A stretch of DNA of 64,000 nucleotides from Thermus sp. LT1-2-5 (GTDB taxonomy: Bacteria > Deinococcota > Deinococci > Deinococcales > Thermaceae), in NCBI RefSeq assembly GCF_040363165.1, contig NZ_BSRG01000002.1, positions 1 to 64,000 of the forward strand, in the 5' to 3' direction. Position 1 is the first letter of the stretch. Each line of letters starts with the position of its first letter. Below, one piece after another: positions 11,384-22,139 of this stretch. Both the position numbers and the translations under genes were made by a program. The notes under the pieces are model-generated. The model worked only from the letters and a program-made list of their open reading frames with translations. It searched no databases and was not told where the DNA came from.

Positions 11384-12067
11384 ATGCGGGTCTATGCCAT
11401 CGCCGACCCCCACCTCTCCCGCGTCCATCCCAAGCCCATGACCGTCTTCGGCCCCGCCTGGCAGGGGCACCCCGAGGCCTTTTTCCGGGGCTGGCGGGAG
11501 GTGGTGGGGGAAGGGGACCTGGTCCTCGTCCCGGGGGACATCTCCTGGGCCATGCGCCTCGGCGAGGCCATTCCCGACCTCTTAGACCTCGCCGCCCTGC
11601 CCGGGAAGAAGGTGCTCCTCAAGGGCAACCACGATTACTGGTGGCCCTCCATCAGCCGCCTACGGGCCGTCTTGCCCCCCGGGATGTACGCCCTGCAAAA
11701 CGACGCCCTGGTCCTGGAAGGGGTGGCGGTGGCCGGCACCCGGGGCTGGCAGTACCCACCCCCGAGCCTCGAGGACGAAAAGATCTTCGCCCGTGAGGTG
11801 GAAAGGCTCAAGCTATCCCTAAACGACCTAAGGGGCAAGACCTACCGCTACCTGGTGGTGGCCTTCCACTTTCCCCCCTTCGGCCCCGGGGGGGAGGTCA
11901 CGCCCCTTTTGCACCTGGCCGCCCAGGCCAAGCCGGACGCGATTGTCTATGGCCACCTTCACGGAGCGGACCCTGGCAAGCTTCCCTCGGCATACCAAGG
12001 GATTCCCCTCCACTTGGTTTCGGCCGACGCCTTGGCGTTCCGCCCCAAAAAAATCCTTGAGGTTTAG
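11384..12067 (+). CDS. Calcineurin-like metallophosphoesterase
   Basis: A 227-residue dinuclear metal phosphoesterase. The five family motifs are all visible: ADPHL (near 7), PGDIS (near 50), KGNHDYWW (near 80), AFHFPPFG (near 162) and YGHLHG (near 188). The substrate is unknown. A TACGCT hexamer ends 8 bp before the ATG and no good Shine-Dalgarno is seen, so the transcript may be leaderless, as is common in Thermus. Confidence 0.9.
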   Translation: MRVYAIADPHLSRVHPKPMTVFGPAWQGHPEAFFRGWREVVGEGDLVLVPGDISWAMRLGEAIPDLLDLAALPGKKVLLKGNHDYWWPSISRLRAVLPPGMYALQNDALVLEGVAVAGTRGWQYPPPSLEDEKIFAREVERLKLSLNDLRGKTYRYLVVAFHFPPFGPGGEVTPLLHLAAQAKPDAIVYGHLHGADPGKLPSAYQGIPLHLVSADALAFRPKKILEV

Positions 12068-12120
12068 CCCAAATCGACCAGATGTACTTGATAGCAGATC
12101 TATCACTTTATACTAAGTAC

Positions 12121-12876
12121 ATGCGGAACTGGAAACCTCTAGGCGTTGGCGTGGAGAGCCTTTTCTTGGTCACGCCCCTCACCTGGTGGATAAACTTTGG
12201 GGTGTATATTTATCAATATAAGGGATTCCAAATCGACGCTGGCCCCCTTCGGACTTTCCGCTATACAAGCCGTGCGGAAGTCCTTTTTATCACCCACACC
12301 CATGAGGACCATGCTGGGGGAGCGGCCCGCCTTTCCCTGCCTATTTTCACCGGAAAAGAAGCGGCACACCTCTTACAAAATCCCCCTTCCCTCTCCTTTT
12401 ACCGACGTCTAGTATGGGGAACACTGAAACCCGTCCGCGCCCAAGCTGCGGAGCGGGTAGGGTCTTTTTTCATCCTCCCCACACCAGGACATGCACCCGA
12501 TCATGTGGTCATATATGACGAAGAGGCGGGCTTGGTCTTTGGGGGCGATCTTTTTCTTTCGGTGAGGGCCAACGTTGCTCCCCCCGGCTTTGACGTAGAA
12601 GCCCTTATCCAAAGCTTACGGAAGGTAATAGAACTCAAACCGCGCCACTTCTTCTGCGCCCACGCAGGGGTTGTGGAAAATCCACTCCGAGCCTTAACGG
12701 CAAAGTTGGATTTTCTAGAACGCACCCGCGAACAAGCCATTCGGCTTAAACAAAAAGGATTTCATCCTACTGAAATACGTGACCACCTCTTTGGTGGGGA
12801 GAGCCCTTGGGCCCTGTTTTCTGGGGGAATAATGAGCCGGTTACGCTTCGTGCGCGCTCTGCTGAAGGAAGATTAG
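12121..12876 (+). CDS. MBL-fold metallo-hydrolase (foreign base composition)
   Basis: A 251-residue metallo-beta-lactamase-fold hydrolase from the ATG at 12121; an in-frame ATG at 12082 is less likely. The metal motif THTHEDHAGG (near residue 58), TPGHAPDHVVIY (near 122), GGDLF and the C-terminal CAHAG are in the expected order, as in glyoxalase-II-like hydrolases. Codon use is far more A/T rich than the neighbours, suggesting transfer. It is followed after 3 bp by a CPBP protease gene with the same composition. The substrate is unknown. Confidence 0.85.
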   Translation: MRNWKPLGVGVESLFLVTPLTWWINFGVYIYQYKGFQIDAGPLRTFRYTSRAEVLFITHTHEDHAGGAARLSLPIFTGKEAAHLLQNPPSLSFYRRLVWGTLKPVRAQAAERVGSFFILPTPGHAPDHVVIYDEEAGLVFGGDLFLSVRANVAPPGFDVEALIQSLRKVIELKPRHFFCAHAGVVENPLRALTAKLDFLERTREQAIRLKQKGFHPTEIRDHLFGGESPWALFSGGIMSRLRFVRALLKED

Positions 12877-12879
12877 CCC

Positions 12880-13428
12880 ATGCGAAACCTCGGGCTACTG
12901 TTTGGCTTACAAGGGGGGCTTCTTCTCCTGGGAACTTCAGGCATGCTTTTACTGGGACTCCCTTTAGATACACCCCAACGGGAACAGAGCATATGGCTAG
13001 CCGTGGCTTTGCTACTCTCCCTTTGGTATTTGGAAGTTATTTTCCAAAAGACTTTCCCCGCCTCCTTTATGGAAGTAGAAAGGCTCCACCGCGAACTAGG
13101 CGTAGCCTTACGGCAGGCAAGATTAGGGCCGCCTGCACTTCTACTGCTTGCCTTTCTTTCTGGGATAGCCGAGGAGATTTTTTTTCGGGGCCTCCTACAG
13201 AGCCTTCTGATGGCTTGGTTAGGACCAGGTGGACTTTTCCTACAGGCCCTTCTCTTCGCCCTCCTCCACCCCGCCCCGCCACGGGCCTTCGCCTACCCCC
13301 TTTACACCTTCGTGGCCGGGCTTCTTTTGGGGTGGGCTTACCTCCACACGGGAAGCCTCTTTCCCGGCATCCTGGCCCATGTCCTCCACAACGCCCGGGG
13401 GTTTTACGAGCTCTGGCGCGAAACCTAG
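12880..13428 (+). CDS. CPBP-family intramembrane metalloprotease
   Basis: A 182-residue multi-spanning protein with the three motifs of the CPBP (Abi/CAAX-protease) family: EEIFFRG (near 97), FALLH (near 127) and HVLHN (near 167). It probably forms an operon with the MBL hydrolase. The first two thirds have A/T-rich, non-Thermus codons. From about 13220 the sequence becomes typical GC-rich Thermus code without losing the frame, so the gene looks mosaic. Family members process prenylated or other peptides or act in self-immunity; the function here is unknown. Confidence 0.85.
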   Translation: MRNLGLLFGLQGGLLLLGTSGMLLLGLPLDTPQREQSIWLAVALLLSLWYLEVIFQKTFPASFMEVERLHRELGVALRQARLGPPALLLLAFLSGIAEEIFFRGLLQSLLMAWLGPGGLFLQALLFALLHPAPPRAFAYPLYTFVAGLLLGWAYLHTGSLFPGILAHVLHNARGFYELWRET

Positions 13429-13513
13429 TCCACTCCTTCTGGACCAAGGCCCTATTATGGGGGTTCCGGGCGCCTTTGCCTAGGACCTGAAGCACAGTTC
13501 CCCACGGGGACGT

Positions 13514-13521
13514 GCTACAAT
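13514..13521 (+). promoter_or_regulatory. Extended -10 promoter of prkA operon
   Basis: TG (13513-13514), one base, then TACAAT (13516-13521), giving TGCTACAAT, an extended -10 element with no clear -35. The start point would be near 13528, about 44 nt before the prkA ATG, which is preceded by GAAGGAGGGCGCAC. Confidence 0.6.
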
Positions 13522-13571
13522 GAAGGTAAGCTATGACAACTCCCGCCAAGCCCCTATGAAGGAGGGCGCAC

Positions 13572-15580
<2,009 letters not shown>

Positions 15581-15584
<4 letters not shown>

Positions 15585-16642
15585 CGAGAGGGGAAGGCTT
15601 TTTGCCCATCGCCCGCGACCTGGAGCGCTTCAAAGAGATCGTGCGGGGGGAAGTGAAGAAAAGGGCGCGGGAGTTCCTCACCCGGGAGGAGCTCTTCGGG
15701 CAGGTGGAAGGGCGGCTCGTTTCCATCCCCTTGCCCCAGCTGGAGCTCCCCAAGATCGTCTACGGGGACCCCTTGGGGGAGGGCTTCGGCCTTGGGGGAC
15801 CCGGGGACGAGGCCCTGGGGGAGGGGGGGCACATCCCCGTGGCGGAGCTGGAGCTGGAGGAGTTTTTAGAGCTCATGGGGGAGGCCTTGCGCCTACCCCG
15901 CCTGTTGCCCAAGGGGGAGGGGGAGGTGACGGAGGAGGCCTTTCGCTACACCACCATCGCTCGCACGGGGCCCCGGGGGCTCCGCCACGTGCGCCGCACC
16001 CTGAAGGAAAGCCTGAAAAGGGCCCTCCTCACCGGGGAGTATCGGCCGGAAGAGCCCCGCCTGCTTCCCCAGAAGGAGGACCTCCGCTACAAGGCCCCCA
16101 AGAAGCGGCCCAAGCCCCACGCCCAGGCGGTGGTCCTCTTCGCCTTGGACGTTTCCGGAAGCATGCGGGACGAAGAGCTTCGGCTGGTGAAGACCCTTTC
16201 CTTCTGGATCACCCTCTGGATCAAGCGCCACTTCCCCCGCCTGGAGCGGCGCTACCTCCTCCACGACGCCGAGGCCTGGGAGGTTTCCGAGGAGGAGTTC
16301 TTTCGCGCCCAAGAGGGAGGGGGGACGCGGCTTTCCAGCGCCCTCCTCCTGGCCGAGGAGATCCTCAAGGCCTACCCCGAGGCCTTCTACAACCGCTACC
16401 TCTACCATTTCTCCGACGGGGAGAACTGGCAGGGGGATACCCCCATCGCCCTCGAGGCCCTGCGCCGCCTCCTCCCCACCCTCGCCCTTTACGGCTACGC
16501 CCAGGTGCAGGGGCCATACGGCCAGGGCCGTTTCCTGGACGAGGTGCGGGACGCTTTGGCGGGCCAGGCGGGCCTCGCCACCGCCGAGGTGCGGGGCCGG
16601 GAGGACCTGCCCACCGCCCTAAGGCGCCTTTTGGGAGGGTAA
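15581..16642 (+). CDS. DUF444 (YeaH-type) protein
   Basis: A 353-residue DUF444 protein with a von Willebrand factor A-like domain. The MIDAS-like motif [12 protein letters not shown] is near residue 189 and [12 protein letters not shown] near 280. It is a partner of PrkA and SpoVR in most genomes and probably a metal-dependent binding protein. It is translationally coupled to prkA and followed two bases later by spoVR. Confidence 0.92.
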
Positions 16643-16644
16643 GC

Positions 16645-18015
16645 GTGGAGAAGGAGCTTCGCCGGTGGGCCCAGCGCCTGCGGGAAAGGGCGGAGGCGGA
16701 AGGCCTCTCCTTCCCTCCCGTCCTCTTCGAGGAGGTAACCCCAGAGGAGATGGCCATGCTGGCCGCCTACGGGGGCTTCCCCCGCCGCTACCCCCACTGG
16801 CGCTGGGGAAGCGAGTACCTGCGCTACCGGGAAACCTACCGCTATGGCCTCGGCCGCATCTACGAGTTGGTGGTGAACACCCACCCCGTGCAGGCCTACC
16901 TCCTCCGGGGAAACACCCTCCTGGCCCAGAAGCTGGTCATGGCCCACGTCTACGCCCACGCCGACTTCTTCCACCACAACCTGGCCTTCAAGCCCATCCC
17001 CAAGGACATGCTGGCGGAGATGGCCCACCACGCCGCCTACGTGGAAAAGGCCATGGAGCGGCACGGGGCCAAGGCGGTGGAGGAGTTTCTGGACCTGGCC
17101 CTCTCCCTGGAGAACCTCATCGACCCCCACGCCCCCTACATCCAACGGCCTGAGGAAGAGGAGGAAGAGGCCCCAAAGCGCCTTCGGGTCCGCCCCTACC
17201 TGGACCCCTTCGTCAACCCGCCCCCCGAGTTTCCCAAGGAGGCGGAGGAGGGGGCCAAGCCCAAGCCCCTGCCCCCAAAGCCTACCCGGGACATCCTAGG
17301 GTTCCTGGCCCGGCACGCTCCCCTGGCTCCATGGCAAAAGGGGATCCTGGAGATTATCCGGGAGGAAAGCCTCTACTACGTGCCCCAGGCGGCCACCAAG
17401 ATCCTCAACGAGGGCTGGGCCACCTACTGGCACACCAAGCTCCTCCTCCCCCTCCTCACCCCGGAGGAGGCGGTGGAGTTCGCCGAGTTGCAGGCGGGCC
17501 TCCTTGCCCCCCACGGGCTCAACCCCTACCGCTTAGGCTACCTCCTGCTCCAAGAGGTGGAGGAGCGCTGGGATAAGGGGCGCTTCGGCCCGGAGTACGA
17601 GGCCTTGCCCCTGGGGGAAAAGCTCCGCTACGAAAGGCCCACGGGAGAGGGGCGAAAAAAGCTTTTCCAGGTGCGCACCGTCCACACCGACCTGAGCTTC
17701 CTGGAGGAATTCCTCACCCTCGAGTTCGCCCTGCGCCAGCGCCTCCTCTCCCCAGGGGAGCTGGAAGCCTTCCCCCAAGCCAAGCAAGCCCTCCTCTTCC
17801 GCCTCACCAACGCCGGCTACCCCATCGTGGAGCTCCTTGACGCCAACTACCAAAACCGGGGCGAGCTCCTCCTGGCCCACGCCTACGAGGGGGCAGAGCT
17901 GGACCTGAGAAAAACCCAGGCGGTCTTGGAAAACCTCCACCGCCTCTGGGGCCGCCCCGTCCACCTGAGGACCGTGGTGGGGGGCAAGGAGAAGCTCCTC
18001 TCCGCCGGGGCCTAG
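16645..18015 (+). CDS. spoVR: SpoVR family protein
   Basis: A 456-residue SpoVR/YcgB homologue starting with GTG. Conserved blocks are YGGFPRRYPHWRWGSEY (near 40), VMAHVYAHADFFHHN (near 100) and LNEGWATYWHTKLL (near 252). Despite the name, the family is common in non-sporulating bacteria and always goes with prkA and DUF444. The function is unknown; the histidine-rich core suggests a metal centre. It ends convergently with the thioredoxin-fusion gene, with a 4-bp overlap. Confidence 0.93.
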   Translation: MEKELRRWAQRLRERAEAEGLSFPPVLFEEVTPEEMAMLAAYGGFPRRYPHWRWGSEYLRYRETYRYGLGRIYELVVNTHPVQAYLLRGNTLLAQKLVMAHVYAHADFFHHNLAFKPIPKDMLAEMAHHAAYVEKAMERHGAKAVEEFLDLALSLENLIDPHAPYIQRPEEEEEEAPKRLRVRPYLDPFVNPPPEFPKEAEEGAKPKPLPPKPTRDILGFLARHAPLAPWQKGILEIIREESLYYVPQAATKILNEGWATYWHTKLLLPLLTPEEAVEFAELQAGLLAPHGLNPYRLGYLLLQEVEERWDKGRFGPEYEALPLGEKLRYERPTGEGRKKLFQVRTVHTDLSFLEEFLTLEFALRQRLLSPGELEAFPQAKQALLFRLTNAGYPIVELLDANYQNRGELLLAHAYEGAELDLRKTQAVLENLHRLWGRPVHLRTVVGGKEKLLSAGA

Positions 18016-18800
18016 CGCAAGGCCCGCAGGTAGCCTAAAAGCACCGCCTCGGAAAGCTCTCCCAGGTGCCGGGCCACAAGCCGCCCCTCCCGGTCAAAAA
18101 AGAAGGTGGTGGGCAGGCCCTGCACCCCAAGGGCCTGGGAAAGCTGGGTTTCCGGGTCCAGCAGGACCCAGTCCGCCGCCAGCCCCTCCTGTTCCAAGAA
18201 GCTCCGCACCACCGCCGGACCCTCCCCCTGGCTCACGAAGGCGAAGCGCACCTCGGGGTTTTCCTGGCTCAAGCGCATCATCATGGGCAGCTCGCGGCGG
18301 CAGGGGGGGCACCAGGTGGCCCAGGCGTTCAGGACCAGGGGTTTGCCCCGGAACTCCTGGAGGTTCACCGGGGTGCCCCCCAAGGTGGTGAGGGTAAGGG
18401 CGGGAAGCCCCCCCTCCTGCCGGCCACCCCCGCGAAGGAAAAGCCCCGCCACGAGACCCGCCGCCAAAGCGGCCACCAGGGCGTAGCGCCAAAGGTGCTT
18501 GGGCAAAACCATGAGCGTGTACCCTCCCGAAGCCAAGATACCCCAAAGGGGGTCAAAACCCCCCTGCCAGACGTAGAGAATGGAAAGGGGGTCGCGGGCG
18601 TAGACGGGAAAGTTTTCCAGCACAAACCCAAGCCGCGCCCCCAGAAGCCCTACCCAGATGGCGTTGTAGGCCCACGGGGCAATCCTCCTGTCCACCCTGC
18701 GGGCCAGGACCTCCGCCACCACCACCCCGGCCAGGAGGGCCAGGGCCACCTGGACCCGGGCCCAGGGGATGGCGAAAGGCCCCACCTGCAAGGCGTCCAT
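18012..18800 (-). CDS. Lgt-like membrane domain fused to TlpA/ResA thioredoxin domain
   Basis: A 262-residue protein. The first 120 residues are membrane-spanning and resemble the N-terminal half of prolipoprotein diacylglyceryl transferase (LLGARLGFVLENFPVYARDPLSILYVWQGG split across two segments). The catalytic histidine region of Lgt (FHGG) is replaced by FDPLWG, so transferase activity is unlikely. The C-terminal domain is TlpA/ResA-like with the active site WATWCPPCRRELP (near residue 168) and a cis-proline GLPTTFFF. It is probably a membrane-anchored extracytoplasmic thiol reductase. The start overlaps the upstream rhodanese stop. Confidence 0.85.
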   Translation of the reverse strand: MDALQVGPFAIPWARVQVALALLAGVVVAEVLARRVDRRIAPWAYNAIWVGLLGARLGFVLENFPVYARDPLSILYVWQGGFDPLWGILASGGYTLMVLPKHLWRYALVAALAAGLVAGLFLRGGGRQEGGLPALTLTTLGGTPVNLQEFRGKPLVLNAWATWCPPCRRELPMMMRLSQENPEVRFAFVSQGEGPAVVRSFLEQEGLAADWVLLDPETQLSQALGVQGLPTTFFFDREGRLVARHLGELSEAVLLGYLRALR

Positions 18801-19171
18801 CAGCGGACCAAGGGGTAGCCTGCCCGCGCGATGGCCAACACCCCTCCTTCCACGTTGTAGAGGTTGGTGTAGCCCTTCTTTTTCAGGTATTCCGCCGCCT
18901 GGCGGCTGCGGTTGCCGCTACGACAGTAGAGGTAGACGGGCTTGTCCTTGGGGAGGGTATCCGCCCAACGGGCCACCTCCTCCACAGGGAGGTTCACCGC
19001 TCCCGGCACGTGGCCTTGGGCGAACTCCGCAGGCGTGCGCACGTCCACCACCATGGCCCCGGCGCTCAAGGCCCGGTAGAGCTCCTCCGGGGACACGTTC
19101 TGGTAGCTCCCCTTGGGACCGCAGGCGAAGAGGAAGAGGGGAAGAAGGGCGAGAAGGGCGCGGCGGGTCAT
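18800..19171 (-). CDS. Rhodanese-like lipoprotein
   Basis: A 123-residue single rhodanese domain with an N-terminal lipobox (LFLFAC, Cys17), so it should be anchored on the outer face of the cytoplasmic membrane. The catalytic loop YCRSGNRSR has the active cysteine and EGGVLAIARAGYP follows as in single-domain rhodaneses. It lies between the disulfide oxidoreductase and Lgt-TlpA genes in a tight minus-strand operon, consistent with periplasmic sulfane-sulfur handling. Confidence 0.92.
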   Translation of the reverse strand: MTRRALLALLPLFLFACGPKGSYQNVSPEELYRALSAGAMVVDVRTPAEFAQGHVPGAVNLPVEEVARWADTLPKDKPVYLYCRSGNRSRQAAEYLKKKGYTNLYNVEGGVLAIARAGYPLVR

Positions 19172-19172
19172 C

Positions 19173-19862
19173 TTAGGCCCGAACCCCCACGGCCTTGCGG
19201 ATGGCCTGGAGGAACTGGGAAAGGGGCTGGGCCCCCAACACCCGCTCCTTGCCCTCGTTGATGATGGTGTCGGGCACCCCGTGGATGTGGTAGCGATTGG
19301 AAAGCTCGGGGAACTCGTTGGCCTCGATCATCTCGCCCCAGACCTTGGAGGAGGCGTAGGCCATGCGGTGGGCGGTGCGCACCGCCTGCGGGCAGTAGGG
19401 GCAGGTGGGGGTGACGAAAACCTGGAGCCGCACCTCCTCGGGAAGGTTGTTAAGCTCCTGGACCACGTTTTCCGGCAGGCCGTGCCCATCGCGGCCCAGC
19501 ATCTCCAGGTCCTCGAGGAGGCTGGCGAACTCGTATCCCGCCGGAATCCCCCGGTAGCGGAGGTTAATGGCCTCCGAGCCCTTTTCCCGCAGGATCAGGG
19601 TGGGGGCCGCCTCCACCTTATAGGTCTTGGCCATCTCCTGCCCCTCGGGGGTGGCGAGGTCGTAGACCACCAGGTGGAGCTTGTCGGAAAGGGGGGCGAG
19701 CTCCTCCAAGAGCTGCTTGGTTTCCTTGCAGTAAAGGCAGGGTTCCTTGCCCGGGGCGATGAGGGTGGAAGAGTCGGTAAAGAGCACCATCTCCACATCC
19801 CGGGTAAGGCTAGAAAGCCGCTCGCGAACGATCTCTTGCTCCTTGGGTCCCAGTAACGGCAT
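19173..19862 (-). CDS. Protein disulfide oxidoreductase (PDO), two-thioredoxin-fold
   Basis: A 229-residue cytosolic glutaredoxin-like protein with two CxxC sites: CLYC in the first half (near residue 39) and CPYC in the second (near 150). The architecture is that of thermophile PDO enzymes, which form and isomerise cytoplasmic disulfides. It is the first gene of the minus-strand redox operon and is divergent from the MBL-rhodanese gene. A CsoR-type palindrome lies 21 bp upstream of its start. Confidence 0.92.
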   Translation of the reverse strand: MPLLGPKEQEIVRERLSSLTRDVEMVLFTDSSTLIAPGKEPCLYCKETKQLLEELAPLSDKLHLVVYDLATPEGQEMAKTYKVEAAPTLILREKGSEAINLRYRGIPAGYEFASLLEDLEMLGRDGHGLPENVVQELNNLPEEVRLQVFVTPTCPYCPQAVRTAHRMAYASSKVWGEMIEANEFPELSNRYHIHGVPDTIINEGKERVLGAQPLSQFLQAIRKAVGVRA

Positions 19863-19882
19863 CGCTTCCTCCTTAAGCTGGA

Positions 19883-19898
19883 TACCCCCGTAGGGGTA
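19883..19898. promoter_or_regulatory. CsoR/CstR-like operator 1
   Basis: TACCCCCGTAGGGGTA, an inverted repeat of TACCCC and GGGGTA separated by 4 bp. This is the G-tract palindrome typical of CsoR-family repressors (copper or persulfide sensing). It lies in the promoter or leader of the disulfide oxidoreductase operon. Confidence 0.65.
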
Positions 19899-19964
19899 CG
19901 TCCTTTGACAAATATAACAGATGACGTCGCCCCTTCATAGAGAGAGACCTCACGTTGCGCGGGC

Positions 19965-19994
19965 TTGACACCAATTACCCCCATAGGGTATCTT
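19965..19994 (+). promoter_or_regulatory. Promoter of MBL-rhodanese operon with CsoR/CstR-like operator 2
   Basis: TTGACA (19965-19970), 18 bp spacer, TATCTT (19989-19994). The palindrome TACCCCCATAGGGTA (19976-19990) fills the spacer and reaches into the -10, so a bound repressor would block transcription. The gene starts at 20035 after a GGAGGTAAACCC ribosome site. Confidence 0.7.
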
Positions 19995-20034
19995 AGGCGC
20001 GTGGGGACAAAGGTCCCGTCTAGGAGGTAAACCC

Positions 20035-21471
20035 ATGGTCTTCCGGCAAATCTACGAGGAAGGTTTGGCGCAGATGAGCTACGTTCTAGGGTGCGCCGCC
20101 ACCGGAGAAGCCTTGGTGGTGGACCCCAAGCGGGACGTGGACACCTATCTCGAGCTCGCCCAAAGCCTGGGCCTGCGCATCACCGCCATCGCCGAAACCC
20201 ACATCCACGCCGACTACCTCTCGGGAGCTAGGGAACTGGCCAAGGCCACAGGGGCCACCCTCTACCTCTCGGACGAGGGGGACGAGAACTGGAAGTACCG
20301 GGGCCTGGAGGGCTTCTCCCACGTGCTTCTGAAAGACGGCGACGAGTTTAAGGTGGGGAACATCCGGGTGAAGGCGGTCCATACCCCGGGCCACACCCCC
20401 GAGCACCTCTCCTTCCTGGTGGCGGACGGGGCGGTGACGGACGAGCCCCTCCTCTTCCTCACCGGGGACTTCGTCTTCGTGGGGGACGTGGGGCGGCCCG
20501 ACCTCTTGGAGGAGGCGGCCGGGTTTAAGGGCACGGCGGAACCCGGGGCTAGGCGCATGTACCGCAGCCTCAAGGAGAAGTTCCTCACCCTTCCCGACCA
20601 CGTGCAGGTCTGGCCCGGCCACGGGGCGGGGTCGGCCTGCGGCAAGGCCCTCGGGGCCCTTCCCGCCACCACCGTGGGCTACGAGCGGCGCCACGCCTGG
20701 TGGGCGGAGTACCTGGAACGGGGCGATGAGGAGGGGTTCGTGAAGGCCCTCCTCCAAGGCCAGCCTGAAGCCCCCACCTACTTCAAGGAAATGAAGCGGC
20801 TCAACCGGGACGGCATGCCCATCCTGGGCGGCATCCCCCACCCCGGGCGGCTCACCCAGGCCCAGTTCCTCCGCTGGCTGGAGAAGGGGGCCATCCTGGT
20901 GGACACCCGGGATAAGTTCGCCTTCGCTGGGGGACATCTGAAGGGGGCCATCAACATCCCCGCAGGGAAGAACTTCGCCACCTGGGCGGGCTGGCTTCTC
21001 CCCTACGACCGACCCCTGGTTCTCCTGGCTCACCCCTCCGAGGTGGAGGCCCTCACCCGGGCCCTGATCCGCATCGGGCTAGACGAGGTAGTGGGGTATA
21101 TCCCGGGCCTCGAGGGCTACGCCCAAGGGGAGCTAGAAACCGTGCCCCAGATCACGGCCAAGGAGGCCAAGGCCCTTTGGGAACGGGGTGAGGCGGTGGT
21201 CTTGGACGTGCGGGGGCGGGACGAGTACCTGGCCGGGCACATCCCGGGGGCCCTGAACATCCATGCGGGCAGGGTGCTGGCCCACCTCCCCAAACTTCCC
21301 AAGGACAAGCCCCTCATCGTTCACTGCTTGGGCGGGGACCGTTCCAGCACCGCCATCTCCGCCCTGCTGGCCCACGGCTTCCGCAACGCCCTGAACCTCA
21401 CTGGGGGGATTAGGGCCTGGCAGGAAGCCGGCTTCCCCATGGTGAAAGGTGATGAACTGGTGACTGTTTAA
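20035..21471 (+). CDS. MBL-fold persulfide dioxygenase-like protein fused to two rhodanese domains
   Basis: A 478-residue protein. Residues 1-250 form an ETHE1/Blh-type MBL domain with metal ligands in ETHIHADYLSGA (near 60), HTPGHTPEHLSF and LTGDFVFVGDVGRPDLL. Two rhodanese domains follow (about 265-365 and 375-475). The first lacks the active cysteine (the loop reads LLAHPSEV). The second has it in VHCLGGDRSST. Proteins of this class oxidise glutathione-type persulfides to sulfite and transfer sulfane sulfur. It is followed by another rhodanese and a TauE exporter, a coherent sulfide and persulfide detoxification set. Confidence 0.93.
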   Translation: MVFRQIYEEGLAQMSYVLGCAATGEALVVDPKRDVDTYLELAQSLGLRITAIAETHIHADYLSGARELAKATGATLYLSDEGDENWKYRGLEGFSHVLLKDGDEFKVGNIRVKAVHTPGHTPEHLSFLVADGAVTDEPLLFLTGDFVFVGDVGRPDLLEEAAGFKGTAEPGARRMYRSLKEKFLTLPDHVQVWPGHGAGSACGKALGALPATTVGYERRHAWWAEYLERGDEEGFVKALLQGQPEAPTYFKEMKRLNRDGMPILGGIPHPGRLTQAQFLRWLEKGAILVDTRDKFAFAGGHLKGAINIPAGKNFATWAGWLLPYDRPLVLLAHPSEVEALTRALIRIGLDEVVGYIPGLEGYAQGELETVPQITAKEAKALWERGEAVVLDVRGRDEYLAGHIPGALNIHAGRVLAHLPKLPKDKPLIVHCLGGDRSSTAISALLAHGFRNALNLTGGIRAWQEAGFPMVKGDELVTV

Positions 21472-21482
21472 GGAGGCGAACC

Positions 21483-22139
21483 GTGTACGAAACCCAAGTG
21501 AAAGACCTGTCCCCCGAGGAGGCCAAAAAGCTTTACGAGGCGGGCGTGCCCTTCTTCGACGTGCGGGAGGTGGAGGAGTACGCTCAGGCCCGCATCCCCG
21601 GGGCCCAGCTCCTTCCCCTTTCCGAGTTCATGGCCCGCTACGGGGAGATCCCCAAGGACCGCCCCGTGGTCCTTTACTGCCGCACGGGCAACCGCTCCTG
21701 GCAGGCGGCAGCCTGGCTTAGCGCCCAAGGTTATCAGGTGTACAACCTCGAGGGGGGCATCGTCCGCTGGTACCGCGCAGGGCTCCCCGTGGACACCACC
21801 CCGGTGGAGGTGGGCTACGGCGCCACCTCCTACCGGGAGGTGGGGCCCTTGGAAGCGGCCAAGCTCTTGGAGGAAGCCTTCGTGGTGGACGTGCGGGAGG
21901 CGTGGGAATACGGGGAAGGACACGTGCCCAAGGCGGTGAACATTCCCCTTTCCACCCTCCCCCAGCGCCTGAACGAGCTCCCCAAGGACCGTCTCATCCT
22001 CCTGGTGTGTAACTCCGGGAACCGCTCAGGGGTGGCGGCGGACTTTTTGGTGCAGCAGGGCTTTGACGGGGAGAAGGTCTACAACCTGGAAGGCGGGACC
22101 TACGCCTGGGCCGCCTCGGGCCTGCCCCTGGAGCGATGA
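21483..22139 (+). CDS. Tandem rhodanese-domain sulfurtransferase
   Basis: 218 residues, GTG start preceded by TTAAGGAGGCGAACC. Two rhodanese domains of about 105 residues each, both with an active cysteine (YCRTGNRSW and VCNSGNRSG), cytosolic. It follows the MBL-rhodanese gene by 11 bp and overlaps the TauE gene by 4 bp. Confidence 0.93.
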   Translation: MYETQVKDLSPEEAKKLYEAGVPFFDVREVEEYAQARIPGAQLLPLSEFMARYGEIPKDRPVVLYCRTGNRSWQAAAWLSAQGYQVYNLEGGIVRWYRAGLPVDTTPVEVGYGATSYREVGPLEAAKLLEEAFVVDVREAWEYGEGHVPKAVNIPLSTLPQRLNELPKDRLILLVCNSGNRSGVAADFLVQQGFDGEKVYNLEGGTYAWAASGLPLER

